DNA of 64,000 nucleotides from Rhynchopus sp. YZ270_cl-10 (GCA_964035575.1 OZ037853.1:94501-158500); one strand, 5' to 3'; counted from the stretch's first letter, positions 40,298 to 52,455 are shown. The notes: generated from the letters alone by a model not told the origin. A program made the numbers and translations.

Positions 40298-43200
40298 TGA
40301 AACTCTCAATCATTCAACACAAAAATATGGAAGGTGTGCGGAATTCCTCAACGCTCCACCTTGGTAAAATGAAACAGCAAGAGCCCCAAACTCCAGGGAA
40401 AATCAAAGTCGGAAATGAATAGTGTACAGATGAGGAAGTGGCAGTGTGTGACACTCCAAAAACCAAGTGGTCAAAGAATATGTGTAATCGCAACACATCT
40501 TGGAAAAGATGTGTGAATATGCCGCTCTTCTGCCCTCGCACAACGCACCCGCAGTGGCATGAGGGCACCACCGCACGAGGCAGTGTCAACACCATTCGTG
40601 CTCGTCACTCAGACTGCATTCGTCTTGGAAAAGAGGCAAACACAAAGAGCAAGTACGAACAGTGCGCTCACTTCTTCTTGACAGCACAAAGAATTTGTCT
40701 CGCAAGTTCAGGTTCCACAGCATCAGCATTGCGACAGCCTAATGCACGAGGAACTGTTGGAGGGGCACCGATCACTCTCTTCAGCCGCAACCCATTAATC
40801 ATGCCGTCTTCCCCAGTGCAGATTGTCCACACACGTGCAGTCTTGTCATCGCAAGCACAGAACACTTCGCGTCCATCAAGGCTCACAGCAACGGTGTTCA
40901 CAGTGCAATGTGCCCTGATCGCTGCCACCTTCTCACCAGTAGTCATGCTCCACACACTAACACTACTGTGCGAACTCGACACCACGTGAGCTTCATCAGG
41001 TGTCAGTGCCACTCTCATCACGCCATCATCATGCTGCAAGGTGAAGACCTCCTTCCCGCTGGCAACATCCCACACACACGCAGTGTTATCGGTTGATCTT
41101 GAAACAAGACGAGATCCAGGACGGTCAGAAGAGCATGAAACAAGACGAGATCCATCGCTAGTGACGGTCACATCCAAGACATAAGAAGTATGTCCTTCGA
41201 ACACCATCGTCTCTTCTCCAGTGTGAAGGTTGCACATGTGTACGGTGTGCACATCAACATCATAGTACGAAATCACATGCCCTCCATCAGGAGTCACTAC
41301 CACACAGTCGGGACGCCAAATACAACGACATGGGAGATGGCTGGTAGTTCTTGCACAAACTGACACCTTCTTCCCGGTCGGCATGCTCCACACATGCGTA
41401 CTGTAAGTGCGTTCCTCCTCGGAAGACATTGAACAGGTCACCACGTGAGATGCATCGGGAGACACTGCAAAGGAATACAGTCTTGCAACCTGTTTCAAGA
41501 ACACCGCAAACTCACTGGAATCTGTGCACAAAGGCTGCACTGTCCCCGTCGCAACGTCCCACACACACGCTCGCCTTTCGCCAGCGTCGTCACGAGAGCA
41601 ATAAAGTACACGAGAGCCATCTGGGTACGCTGCCGCAGCACGTGTAATTATTCCTGCTTCAACTACCTGTGTCTGCCTGCCGGTGGATGTGTTCCAGATG
41701 GAGTTCCTCTTGCCACCGTACGAAATGATAGATCCATCAGGGGCAACTGCCACAGACTCGCCTGAGAATCCTTCGAAACCTGCTGTCTCCTTCCCGGTCG
41801 TGATGTTCCACACTCGAACAGTCTTGTCGATGGCGCATGAAACCACGTGGCATCCATCTGGTGATACTGCTACTGCACACACATAAGCAGTATGCCCTTG
41901 CAACACCGTCACCTCCTTCCCAGTCGAAATGCTCCAAACGTGCACATTGCCGCTACTGGATCCAGCAACCACGTGACATCCATCGGGAGTGACTGCCACT
42001 GCTGACAACTCATCGACGGCATGGAACACCATCACCTCTGCCCAGTGGAGAGGTTCCAAAGATGTGCGCCATCAGAGCACGAAACAACATGGCATCCATC
42101 GGGAGTGACTGCCAGTGCACAGTCAGACCTCACACAACAAGGCCACTGCATCTCCTGTTTCCCCGTCACCAGATCCCATACGCACAACACTTCCACGGAG
42201 CATGTCACCATTTGACTTCCATCCTTCGTAAGAACCATACTCCAAATGCGAGACGACTTTATTGTCAGCACTTCCATCCCCGTCGAGAGATCCCACACAC
42301 GGAAGCCGTCATCAGGAGAAGTTGAAACAACTTTAGAACTGTCGGGAGTGACTGCCCCTACATACACCCTACCTTCGTGGCCTTCCAAGACGAACACTGC
42401 CTCCCCAGTGTGCATATCCCACACACGCACGGTTTTGTCAGTGGAGCACGAAACTATGCGGGTTCCGTCAGGTGTTACTGCAACTCCATGGATCTGGCTC
42501 GAATGTCCTTCCAAGACCATCACTTCTTCCCAAGAAGACATGTTCCACACATGTACTCTGTGGTCATAGCCAGCTGTTACCATTTGACTGCCATCAGGTG
42601 TCACTGCTACATTACCGGCATAATGCCACAGTACAGGAAGTGGTGCGCCAAGGGAGCAGTCAGGCAGCATCGTGCCACCCATGTCGCAGGTGTGGAACTC
42701 AGTGTGCTCCAGCCAGCAGTTCGAGAAGGAAGCGCCCGTCAGCACCGTCTCCACAAACAGAGACCCGCGCAGGTCACAGTTCGACACACGGATCCCGCTC
42801 AGGTCCTCCCCACTCACAGGGATGCGTGCACGTGCCAGCAGTGCTGCTGCATTCGACCCTGCTGTCACAGCACCCTCCCCACCAACACCTGCATCTCCAC
42901 CTGGAACTGCACCTACACCTGCACTGCCGCGTGTCGCCTTCACAGCCGCAAGCAGCTCTGTGCAGGCACGTTCGTACAGCACACTGTCTCCACACACCAG
43001 CGCCGCAAAGAACCCAAGCACACGCTGCGAGTCCTTGCTGAAGCTCCGCTGCACCAGCGTCCCCAGTGTCCCTGCTGGATCACGTGCAAGCCGCCGTGCT
43101 GCAAGGTGCTCCCCAAGCGACTTGTGCCGGAACGTGAACGCACTCCGCTCCTCCCCAAAGTCCTCAATCCGGAACGGCAGGCAGCGGAAGCACGCATCCC

Positions 43201-46200
43201 GCACAGCTTCACACACACCGTGCTGCGAATCAAGAACCTCCGACGCCACACCCACAGTCCCCTGCCACTCGTTTGTCTCCAGCATCCTGCATGCAACAAG
43301 CTCCCCTGCACGCACCACATCCTCCAAAGACACATCCGAAACAGCATGAGCATCAGCAACAGCAACAGCAACAGCAACACCACCAGACGCCATCTCCTTC
43401 TTCGTCCACGTCTCCAGGTAGGTCTCGTAGATCACCTCCTCAGAAGCCTTCCCGCTGCACTGTGCGTGGCACGCCATGTGCAGCACAAACGGGTTCCGCA
43501 GCTGCACAAGTCCCTCAACGTCCTCCTCACGCACGAAGACTGTGCGCTCTTCCTTGTGGGCTGACTTCTCCTTCTCCTTCTCCTCTTTGTGTTCCTTCTC
43601 CCAGGCTGTGTTTGCACGCTTGATGTACGTTCTCGCATCCACCTCTGTGAACGGCTGCATGTACAGAGCACGCACACCAACCCCACACACACCAGACGGA
43701 GACGTGTCCACACCCTTCAGGTACTCACCACGCACAGTCACAACAACGCTGCAGTGTGCCTCCACCCACGGGTGCCGGCACAGAAGGCCGCCCTCAGCCA
43801 CCACAGCACCCACATCCTCCTGCGTCAGCCCCACCTCGTCCAGCGAGTCCAGCACCAGCACCACCTCGTACGTCTCCGCAAGGAACGCACGGTCCGCCTC
43901 CCGCAGCGCAAACGACTCCAGCACAAACCTGTCCAGCCCTCCCTTCTCAAGCAGGTGCTGCTTCACAGTCGGCAGCGCCACAAACACAGGGAAGTACGGC
44001 TTCACATCCGCATCTGCATCCGCATCCGCAGTCACATCACTCACCACGCTGTTTCTGTTCCTGTTTGTGTTTGTATCTTCGCTTGTGTTCTTGTTTCTTG
44101 TTGTGTCTTCGTTGCTGGTGCTTTCGCTCTTCCTCGCAGACGTTGCAAGGTCGCTCAGAATTGCAATCGAAGCAGACGTCTTCCCGCTCCCTCCTTCTCC
44201 GATCACACACAGCACACCACACGTCCCTTGTCTTTCTTCTCTCGCCTCCACATCAGGCTTGCGCTCTGTGTGTGTGCCCGCTGCTGCCTGTGTGCACACG
44301 GAAGACATCTGCTTCCCACCTCCACCTCCACCTCCACGTGCACGAAGCCACCTCCGCACCTCCTCCATCAGCGGACGTGTCTCCGACTCATCCACACGTG
44401 TGTCGTCCCCCACACGCCCCTCCACGTACTGCGCAAGGTAGTCCTCGAAGAACGCGACTGTGTGTCCCATCACCTCCTGCAGCGCACCCACCTGCTCAGC
44501 CGCACTCGTCTCCCCCACACCCGCACCCTTCCCCACACCAGAACACACCTCCTGCATCACAATCACGTCAAAGCGCAGCCCCATCATCCGCAGCAGCGTC
44601 GGCGAAAGCTTCCACTGCACCCGGTACTCGATGTTCGCTGTGTACAGCAGCTCGTCCTCAGAAGCATACACAGACGAGAACTTCACGTCTGCAGCACCCT
44701 CCTTCGCCACCACCACAAAGAACGTGCCCCCCTTCCCGTACATGAAGCTCCGAGCCACATCCCGCTTCAGTGTTGTCGACGTGAAGCAGTTCCACACAAT
44801 GTGCGTATTCAGCGCGTACTTCGAAGACACGTTCACATTGATCCCGCGGAACACAGTCCGCAGCTGCTTCCGCCGGCTCCCAATCAGCCGGTCCAGACCA
44901 CGGATCAGCGGCGCAAAGGTCGCAATCACGTGCAGCTGCGGGGGTGCAGGCGACAGCTCAAACACGTTCGGTGCTGTCTTCTCAGGTGTCCCCTTCCACT
45001 CCTTCACCGCAGCCAGCTGCCCCACAGCACGCATCGCAGTGTTCATCGTCATGTACAGCGCAAGCGACTGTGATTTCACATCAGCAGCTCTCCCGTGGTT
45101 GTCCAGCACAGCCCGCTCCGTCAGTCTGATGTACCACAGCTTCCCGTCAGGCCGTTTCGCAATCTGCGGTGTGCCCTTCTCGTCGCACACAACATCCCCG
45201 CCGCTGTCCAGCACATACTCCACACAGTCAGACGTGAACAGGAACCCCGACAGCAGCAGCTCAAACGGGTCGCGTGCCGCCATCCAGTCCTCCACCTCCA
45301 CGTGCCCACCACGCATCCCCGCAGCCTCCCTCCGTCCTCTCATGTCCTCCAGCAGACGCTTGCACACCACACGGAACCCCGCCTCCATGTGCCGCACGTG
45401 TTCGTCTGTGTAGCCCAACGGCGGATCCACCTTTGGCAGACCACGCAGCCAGCACAGCAGGTCTTCACCTCCATTGCTGTTCTTGTTGTTGTTGTTGTCC
45501 TCTGTTTTCCGCAGGAACTCCACCTTCCGTCCGTCTGTGTGCCACAGTGCACCCGTGTCCCCGTCAATATCGTCCTCTCCCAGGTGCCTGTCTCCAGTCG
45601 AGGTGTTCGTGTCTTTCGCCATGTCCATGTGAGGGTCAGTCAGAGGTGCTGTCGTTGCATCTCCACTGCTCCGTTCCACTGCCACACCTGTTGTTCTCGA
45701 TGTTGCTGTTGTTGTTGTGGCGACACCGTGAGTGAGGTACACCTGCACAGCATCCTCCACCTCCACAAGGATCTGTGCTGCATGCGCCCCCAGCTCCGCC
45801 TCAAGTCGCCCCCGCACATCCGCGTCCCTGTGCTGCAGTGCGTACCACAGCGGCACCTTCCCGTCCCTGTCACGCACGTTCCCTGCCCCGCTCTGCACAA
45901 GAAACCGCACTGCCTCCACGTCCCCCGCAAGCACGGCACTGTGCAGCATTGTCCTCCTGCTTCTGCCGTACACTGCGTCGACGTGCCTGTCCTTGCATAG
46001 AATAGACTTCGCAACGTCGTACTGTTTCGTCTTCGAGACTACGGAGCCCATCTTAGTGTTGTGTGTTTGTTCACAGAGGTGAGGTGTGTTGTCCCTGTTT
46101 GTGTGTTGTGCGAAGAACGAGAAGAAGAAGAGGAATCCTTCAGGAAACTCACTTCTGAGGGAATCCCCATGCACTGTGCAGACAAAAATACAACTCTACC

Positions 46201-46440
46201 GAAGTTGGAACATGTTTCAACGTAACCCCACCACAGGCTGGGATTGCTAAGGAACTGCATCAGCTCAAACACCTCTGCTGGGTGACAGGGGAGGGAAGAA
46301 AGTGAAAGTTGATCCTGCATTTGTTTTCTCCTATTTCAACAGGACTGCATTTGTAAGACAAGCCTCGGGTGGGGAACACTGTAAAGTGCCCTTTTGCACC
46401 GTAGGGTAGTGAAGCGTCGTGAGGGTGCTGATGATAAGAA
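40298..46440. repeat. Segmental duplication, unit B
   Basis: Same-orientation copy of 20912-26893, containing the second ART-NACHT-WD40 gene and about 170 bases of ankyrin-gene 3' end (46270-46443), which here has no rest of gene attached. It is about 160 bases longer than unit A, mostly from differences in the WD40 region and in low-complexity linkers. Confidence 0.85.
40668..46051 (-). pseudogene. Second ANK-ART-NACHT-pentapeptide-WD40 gene copy, reads in two frames
   Basis: Start at 46051 (MGSVVSKTKQ), again a myristoylation-type start. Ankyrin, ART-like (VFRGIN, FTSTT, ASEDE), NACHT (GEGGSGKT, VLVLDSLDE), winged-helix-like FRHKSLGEHLAARRL and pentapeptide parts are nearly identical to the 21245-26509 protein, apart from the N-terminal 30 residues and the lengths of Asn/Thr/Asp/Gly-rich linkers. 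The WD40 half aligns repeat by repeat but differs at many surface positions and has an extra partial repeat. It is not one continuous frame: about one break, within the WD40 part, which could be genuine or an assembly artefact. If the break is real, the upstream portion (ANK to early WD40) could still be made. Confidence 0.85.
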
Positions 46441-46443
46441 TGA
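46270..46443 (-). pseudogene. 3' fragment of the ankyrin gene in the duplicated unit
   Basis: Corresponds to about 26735-26893, the C-terminal coding end of the ankyrin gene, with a small insertion. It stops at the right edge of the segmental duplication. Confidence 0.75.
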
Positions 46444-46454
46444 GGCTATCATGA

Positions 46455-46570
46455 ACAAGATAACACAATAAGCTCGCGTGTCTGTTTTCGAACAGATTCT
46501 ATCCTCCGCGCTCGTACCCAGAACGTAAACACTTTCAGTAAGAAAACATATCCGTTCCGCTTGATCAGAA
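46455..46570 (-). repeat. Dispersed repeat (GTGTTTATGTTTTGGGTACG family), inverted copy
   Basis: Inverted relative to 20715-20815 and 35855-35950. It adjoins the right edge of segmental duplication unit B and the UBL-LRR remnant at 46711, so it may mark a recombination junction. Confidence 0.6.
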
Positions 46571-46710
46571 GTGCAGTAGCGACACCCCTGCCCGCCCGCA
46601 GCCGCTGCAGCAGCGTTTCCAGCTCTGTTGTCTGCAGTGCTTTGCGGGAGGAGTGGCCTGTGAGGGTGTGCGTCGTGCAGCTTCGAGGTCGCAGTGCGCA
46701 GCTGGCGGCG

Positions 46711-46954
46711 TCACTCTGCGTGTCTCAGTCGCTAGCAAGATTCCTCAAGTGGTTCGTCTCTGCTGCGTTTCGGACGGGATTCAACCACTAACTTCCCCAG
46801 ACTGCAGTTCCTCACTGCGGTCGACACAACATCGCAGCCAGTGAGGTAGATGCTCCACTGCAGACGCCACCTTCCGACGCATCACCGCAGCTCACCCAGC
46901 TCCACCGTATCCTTCACCCCGTTCAACCCCTCGATAGTCAAATTTGAAATCCAT
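46711..46954 (-). pseudogene. UBL-LRR remnant, copy 10 (head joined to tail)
   Basis: The family tail and stop (46711 onward) are joined directly to the start of the ubiquitin-like head (about 46855-46954), with all LRR units and the linker deleted. The family 3' flank (46590-46710) and leader (to about 47035) are normal. The frame of the head is shifted, so no useful product is expected. A product of unequal recombination or deletion. Confidence 0.85.
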
Positions 46955-47210
46955 TTTTTATTGCTGTGTCACCAAAGCCTTTTCCCTGTTGCATTGCATT
47001 GATGTGATGAGGTGGAGAAGGTGTGTGGGAAAGAAACACAGCTCGTATGACACTCTATCTTGGTACATTACCGGCTGTACCGGGGGTGTACCTACCTCCT
47101 ACATCCATTTTGTGGTTCACATCTGATATGCTCTACACCCGCTTCCACTCATCATCCAGATGAACGGGGATCATGCAAACACAGCGGGACGCGAATCCTC
47201 TGTGATGTAG

Positions 47211-48666
47211 CAGGGTATTAGGGTGGTTAAAAAAACTGGTTTTGAAAACCAGTTTTTCCAAAAACTGGTTTTCAAAAAAAAAAAAAAAAACAGAGAAATC
47301 TGGAGGGGGAAAAAAAACCGACACTTTTCACCAGGCCTTTCTGTAAATGTCGTTTCCAGATTAGGGCGGACTCGATTTTTTTCCCTGCATTTTTTCCCCG
47401 CCTGGTAGAACCGTGGTTGAACCACGGGAGTGCCTTTGTGAAATGGCTGTCCCTTGATTTTTTTTTTGCCTGCGGCGCCATTTTTCATTTTTTGCTCCGC
47501 AAAAAAGGGTTCGTTGAGTGGCTCTGTGGTGTAAAAAGCTAGATTTTTACACCGTACCCAGGGGTCCTAACGCTATTCTCAAAAAAATTAAAAATGGTAA
47601 CTTCAAGGTCACTTCTCGTTTTTTGGGGAGGGAAAAAAAAAACGTTCCCCCCCTCAGAGGAACAACAAAAGTGAGGTTGAAAAGGAGCAAATTCCTCGGA
47701 CATACACTGGACGTTGGTTATCGCCGTATCATAGGGACAGAGTACTAGATACGATTTTTTTTTGTGAGGCAATTTCGTGTCGCAGTCTGATGCCACCGTT
47801 ATGCTTCTTACCACGAACAACACAACACAGCCATGGGCAGATGTTTTGGCAGATGTTTAGTGGGTGTCGGCCTTCTTATCAGTAACCTCAGTACATTTAT
47901 AAAAGAAACGGCGGTCATGTCACCCAAAGGTTCCTGGCGAAGCCACGGTACGCAACATTTCTAAAAAATGTTGACATAAAATGGCATTGTCGTTGGTAAT
48001 TATCGTCAGTTTCCGTAAATTACTTACGTATTTTGCTAAAACGAAAGTTTCTGGCGAAGCCACGGTACGCAACATTTCAAAAAATTGCGCTTAAAATTGT
48101 GGCAACCTGCAGCCCTGCAGACCCCTGATCTTGGCAAAAAAGAAAAAAATTCCCGGACCCTCCAACGTGCTCCCAGTGTATGTTAAGCATCCGAGGTCAC
48201 TTCGCGACACCGGATTTCAAAAAATAAAAATAAAAAGGTCACTTTTTAGGGCACTTTTCGAAGGTCACTTCGAAGTGACCTTCGGATTTCAAAAAAATAA
48301 AAAAGGTCACTTCAGAAGTGGTAAAAGTTACCACTCTTAGGACCCCTGACCGTACCCTCAAAATTTTTCGCCTGCGGCGCCATTTTATATTATTTTTTTG
48401 CTCCGCAAAAAAAAATACCGTCCCTATGTTCCCAATGGTCAACAGCGCCGAAAAATATTTTGAGCAAAAAACAAGCTGACCTCCCCAATCTTGAAATCTG
48501 GATTCCTGGATAAGACACGGACCCCACCCCCGAAAAACCCGAAAAAGGTGACTGTGTCCGTCAACGGTGGAGGTTTTCGCCGGAAAAACTAGTTTTCGCC
48601 ACCCAGGAGAGAAAACCAGAAAAACCAGTTTTTTCCGGAATTTTGGATTTTCACCCTAATACCCTG
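47211..48666. mobile_element. 1.46-kb TIR element with CAGGGTATTAGGGTG ends
   Basis: Ends are CAGGGTATTAGGGTG and its complement, flanked by the 7-base direct repeat GATGTAG (47204-47210 and 48667-48673). Interior: TTTTGAAAACCAG-type hairpins at both ends, an inner inverted pair (GTACCCAGGGGTCCTAACG near 47555, complement near 48335), GAAGGTCACTTC palindromes, and two ACGGTACGCAACATTTC copies. No transposase. hAT-like by CAGGG ends and duplication length, non-autonomous. Confidence 0.7.
48259..48284. repeat. Perfect 26-bp palindrome
   Basis: CGAAGGTCACTTC followed immediately by its complement, within a tract of GGTCACTT repeats inside the 47211-48666 element. Confidence 0.9.
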
Positions 48667-49109
48667 GATGTAGGGTCCGGAAAAAAAATAACGGGTCTTT
48701 TGTACGCTCAAAGCCACTCTCACTAGCTGTAAAAACGGAATATTTTTGGAAATCTCGGGAGACGGGGGTGTCGATATTTTGAGAAAGCCCTGGGGAGAAA
48801 GAGAGAGAGAGAGAGAGAGTACTTTTTTCTTCTGCAGACCTCCAAGCATAGTAAGGGTCTATAGCTGTATTGTGTTGTGATTTGTTTTTTTTTGTTTTTT
48901 TTGAAATATTTTGATATGATTTGCAAGAGAGAGAAGCGGAGGCTCAGCCAAGGACTGAGACAACAAAAAAGAAGAAAAAATTGTGACATGAATGTAACTC
49001 ACCCAAAGGTAGTGGGGGATATTTGCGCTCAAAAAATAAATATGCCACCTTGTTCCAAAAGGTGAGAATACTTGCTCCATTTTTGCTCCTCTATACACGG
49101 AGAAAAAGA

Positions 49110-49210
49110 CATTATCTTTTTTTTCTTGAAAAAGTGTTGGGAGTAGTGTAGTTGCCTCAGGTTGTGTTGCCAACAGTTTTGTGCAATCTCCACTGTCATT
49201 CTTTTGTTGC
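49110..49210 (+). repeat. Dispersed repeat (GGAGTAGTGTAGTTGCCTC), copy a
   Basis: Shares GGGAGTAGTGTAGTTGCCTC, TTGTGTTGCCAACAGTTTTG and GCAATCTCCACTG with 50860-50945 and 61160-61235. In two copies it is followed or preceded by AAGATCTGTACTCAA-type sequence. Non-coding. Confidence 0.6.
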
Positions 49211-49435
49211 ACCAGGTCATCACTTTATACCTACTGGTATAAAGATCTGTACTCAATGTCGGACAAAAAGTCTTTTTGTACCGCGAAAGTGTAGAACACA
49301 GGATCGTCCGTTTTTTAAATTTTTTTTTTTGAAAACTTGGTTGTATTAGTGTAGCCACCCTAGAGTGTGCTCCACTGTATGTTCTTTGTTCTCATCATAG
49401 TTGATAAAATGGAAACCCAATACAGGCTAGAATAT

Positions 49436-49511
49436 GGTGTGGCCGACGACCCTAAAATCGCAGAAAATAGCAGAAAGTAGCACAAAATAGCACCCCCTTT
49501 TCAGCCACACC
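49436..49511. repeat. GGTGTGG/CCACACC mini-element with target duplication
   Basis: GGTGTGGCCGACGACC at the left, AGCCACACC at the right, AAAATAGCAC-type repeats inside, flanked by the direct repeat AGAATAT (49429-49435 and 49512-49518). 76 bp, non-coding. Confidence 0.85.
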
Positions 49512-50859
49512 AGAATATGGCGTAATCTGAGCACAAGTCTTTACAAAAAAAATATTCGCAAAAGTCGATACAGTCTTTACAGTATAGAGAGGATGCCACC
49601 ACACCAGATACATAACGCAACGGTACACACACGCACACATGTCTTTTTTGTGGGTAATCTGAAAAACGGTCAGCCACTACGCAAGTGGTCTGCACACAAA
49701 GCCGTTTTATCTTTTTTTTGATTTTTTGAAAGAACGTATGGGAAAGATGGGGGAAGGGGAACGGGGGTGAAAGAATACGTGGTCGGATCGGTGAGTTGCC
49801 GCCTCACAGGATCCTGGTCTACCAAAAAAAAAATAATTTCAAGAAAATGAAAAATGAAAAATACAAAATATTTTTTTTAAAAAAGACTAAATTTGTGCAA
49901 GATGAAGTAACCCCACCCACCCCCGCACCTTCCCCCACCTCCCCACACAGCATATAACAGAATAACCGGTCCAGGTCCCGAGTCTTATTCTCTGCTGTGC
50001 CTCCCCACAGTGACCTCACCCCACCCCCAAAGCTGACTGCATCCTTATGTGAACGCATCTTCCAAAAAGAAGTAGAGTTGAAATACAAAAGCCCTCTCGT
50101 GAACAGTGCTTCGCTTGGTGCATGACCCGGGTGCATCGGGGGGTGGACACCCATCCATGCAGCCCTACATCCATTTCGTGGTCATCTTCCAAAAAGAAAC
50201 ACAAAGAACAGAGACGCAGTGCAAACGCCTCACCGTTGGCGGTTTTAGGGCCTCAGGCAACACACATTCACACTACAAAAAAAACACCTCACGCATTTTG
50301 GATACCACTTCTTCTTACCACAGTACGCGTACCGCTTCGTCCGTTGGAAAGGAAAAATCCCTCCGAATTTTGGCTTTTTTTTTGATGTGTTGTCAAAACA
50401 CCGAAGCATCGACCCTTGCTTGGTCTGTACTCGTCATGTTGGCCGAAACCCCGTTTTTTAAAAAAAAATTGGAGAATAAAAACAAACCTCTGAGTACTGG
50501 AAAGAATACGATTTAAAAAACGACTTTATTTTTTAGTTTCTGTTTGACGCAGCCAAAACGAGTATAAATCTGTTTTGGCGCAAAGAAAATGTGGAGCTTG
50601 GGGAGAAAGGGGGGGGGCGATCGTAGATAGATATGGTACACGATCACACACACGCCCATAAAAATGGTACCTCTGAGGCCAGGGTCGGTCACTCAAGAGG
50701 GCAAGAGGGTGGACAAAGCAGTGAATGCAGTACCGTGTAGAGATTTTTTCTGTGGCATCTGACCCATCGCTTTACCTACGTGGCATAAGATCTGTGTACT
50801 CAACGTCGCCCGAAGGCTATTGTACTTAATTGATATAGACGCACGTCCTCTCCTTCTTT

Positions 50860-50945
50860 CTTTTGTTTTTTGATAAATTGTTGGAGTAGTGTAGTTGCCT
50901 CGGTTCTGTGTTGCCACAGTTTTGTGCAAATCCCCACTGCTGTTG
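50860..50945 (+). repeat. Dispersed repeat (GGAGTAGTGTAGTTGCCTC), copy b
   Basis: TTTTGATAAATTGTTGGAGT, then AGTGTAGTTGCCTCGGTTCT and TTGCCACAGTTTTGTGCAAA. It lies just left of the hairpin element 50963-51060. Confidence 0.6.
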
Positions 50946-50962
50946 TTTTGATACTGTAATGG

Positions 50963-51060
50963 TACTAATCGTAAAAATGTTCGGCCGTAAAAAAAGGTCC
51001 TGAAAAAAATCCTGAAAAGGTCGAACATTTTTACGGTCGATACTTTGTACGAATACGGTA
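50963..51060. repeat. TACCGTATTCG family hairpin, copy 3
   Basis: Left TACTAATCGTAAAAATGTTC, right TTTGTACGAATACGGTA, with GGTCGAACATTTTTACGGTC between. 98 bp, non-coding. Confidence 0.75.
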
Positions 51061-52304
51061 GCTGATTAGTGTATCGCTGAGTGGACACTGCAAAAAAAAA
51101 AAAACTTAAGAGGAAAGCATGCATTTTTTTTTTGGGGGGGGGGGAAGATTCCACTGTGGAAACAACAAAACAACAAACAACCAATGTAGTGGGGGGTTAC
51201 ATTCCTTCCGAAGAAAGTAACCCACCACAGCAGTTGTTAGCGAGATATAAGATGTGGGTGGACAGCCTGACGAGATGCACAAAAAAATTGGTTTTGAAGT
51301 AAATGTACCGTTTTTTCCCCCCCGAGAAATTTAGGTGAAATTGTGCACTTTGTGTGCACCGTAGACTGAACGTATGCAAACATAGGTCAGGTGGAAAAAA
51401 GCGCCAGGTGTGCACAATTGTGTTTGGGGTAAAAAGGTACGTAGTGTGACGCCCCCCAAAAATCAAAAGCTATACATAGCGCTCTAATTAGACTCCAACT
51501 AGATAATTAGAGTCGGCAGTTAGAGTATAATTAGAGTCTTTAAAACTCTAACTGAACTCTAATACTCTAACTGGACTCTAATTAGACTCTAATTAGAGTC
51601 TTATAATAGGGTCAATAAGAGGGGCACATCAACCAATGCTATAGCCATAAACCCAGGGAGCATAGCCAGTGCAAGAAATTCGATTTTGTAATCCAGAACG
51701 TCTGTTTTCTGCTTGCAGAGGACTAGATACACTGTGGCTAGGGGTATGGGGATAGGTTCGCTGGGATAGCATATTTGGGGATAGCATATGCCATCCCCCA
51801 GGGGATAGCATAACCTATCCCCGGGGATAGGTTATGCTATCCCCCTGGGATAGGTTATTTCAGGATAACCTATCCCCCTGGGATAGCATTTGACTGTACT
51901 TTACTAAGGATCTGCGTGCTGGGGACACAAAAATTTAGTATCCCCACCCAGGTGCCCATTTGTCACCTTCCCACCCCTTAAAAAAATACAAAATAATGGG
52001 GGGATTCGGGTGCCCAAATAATCCTATGCACAAAAAATGAAGCGGGGGGGGAAAGGGATAAATAATTTTATTTCCCCCACCCAACAACAATGATAAAGCG
52101 TAACGACAACAAATAAAAGCAAATAGGAATTTGTGGTTTTTGTGAGGCACTCAACGAAGTGTGCCGGCTCTGTGGAGACACGGAGCCACCAGCACTCCCC
52201 AGTCTTTTTTCCGGAAGTACCTGGAAAACTCGCGGTTGCGACCAGGCAAACGAAAAAATTCAATTACACACCAAATGTGTGCGGGAGAAAATAGAAATGC
52301 AAAA

Positions 52305-52455
52305 AATTCCAGCTTCATCTGTGGGTGCGACGTTCTGCGGGCCTCCAGACATTAGGTGTTATAATTATTCTTGTTGCCACTCATCACCATCAGAATAACA
52401 CCACAAAATGTCTGGAAGCCCGCAGAACGTCGCACCCACAGATGAAGCTGGAATT
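52305..52455. repeat. Fold-back formed by an inverted copy of the gene's 5' end
   Basis: Arms 52305-52362 and 52395-52455 are inverted copies, with a loop of about 32 bases. The right arm contains the ATG at 52408 and the first codons (MSGSPQNVAPTDEAG), so the left arm is a reversed copy of the coding start. Confidence 0.85.

Larger units (their letters stand above)
38921..40667. other. Intergenic region between UBL-LRR copy 9 and the second ART-NACHT copy
   Basis: Leader (38921-39040), unassigned sequence (39050-39490), a fragment of the ankyrin gene 5' end (39495-39590), dispersed repeat 39620-39803, unassigned sequence (39830-40297), then the left part of the segmental duplication (from 40298). 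Short open frames here show no recognisable domains. Confidence 0.5.
48667..51470. other. Repeat-rich intergenic region without supported genes
   Basis: Contains a GA microsatellite (48798-48819), a CCACCTTG..CAAAAGGTG hairpin (49040-49065), two copies (49110-49210 and 50860-50945) of a repeat with GGAGTAGTGTAGTTGCCTC and TTGCCACAGTTTTGTGCAAA (third copy 61160-61235), and the small elements 49436-49511 and 50963-51060. The short frames are not convincing. Confidence 0.55.
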
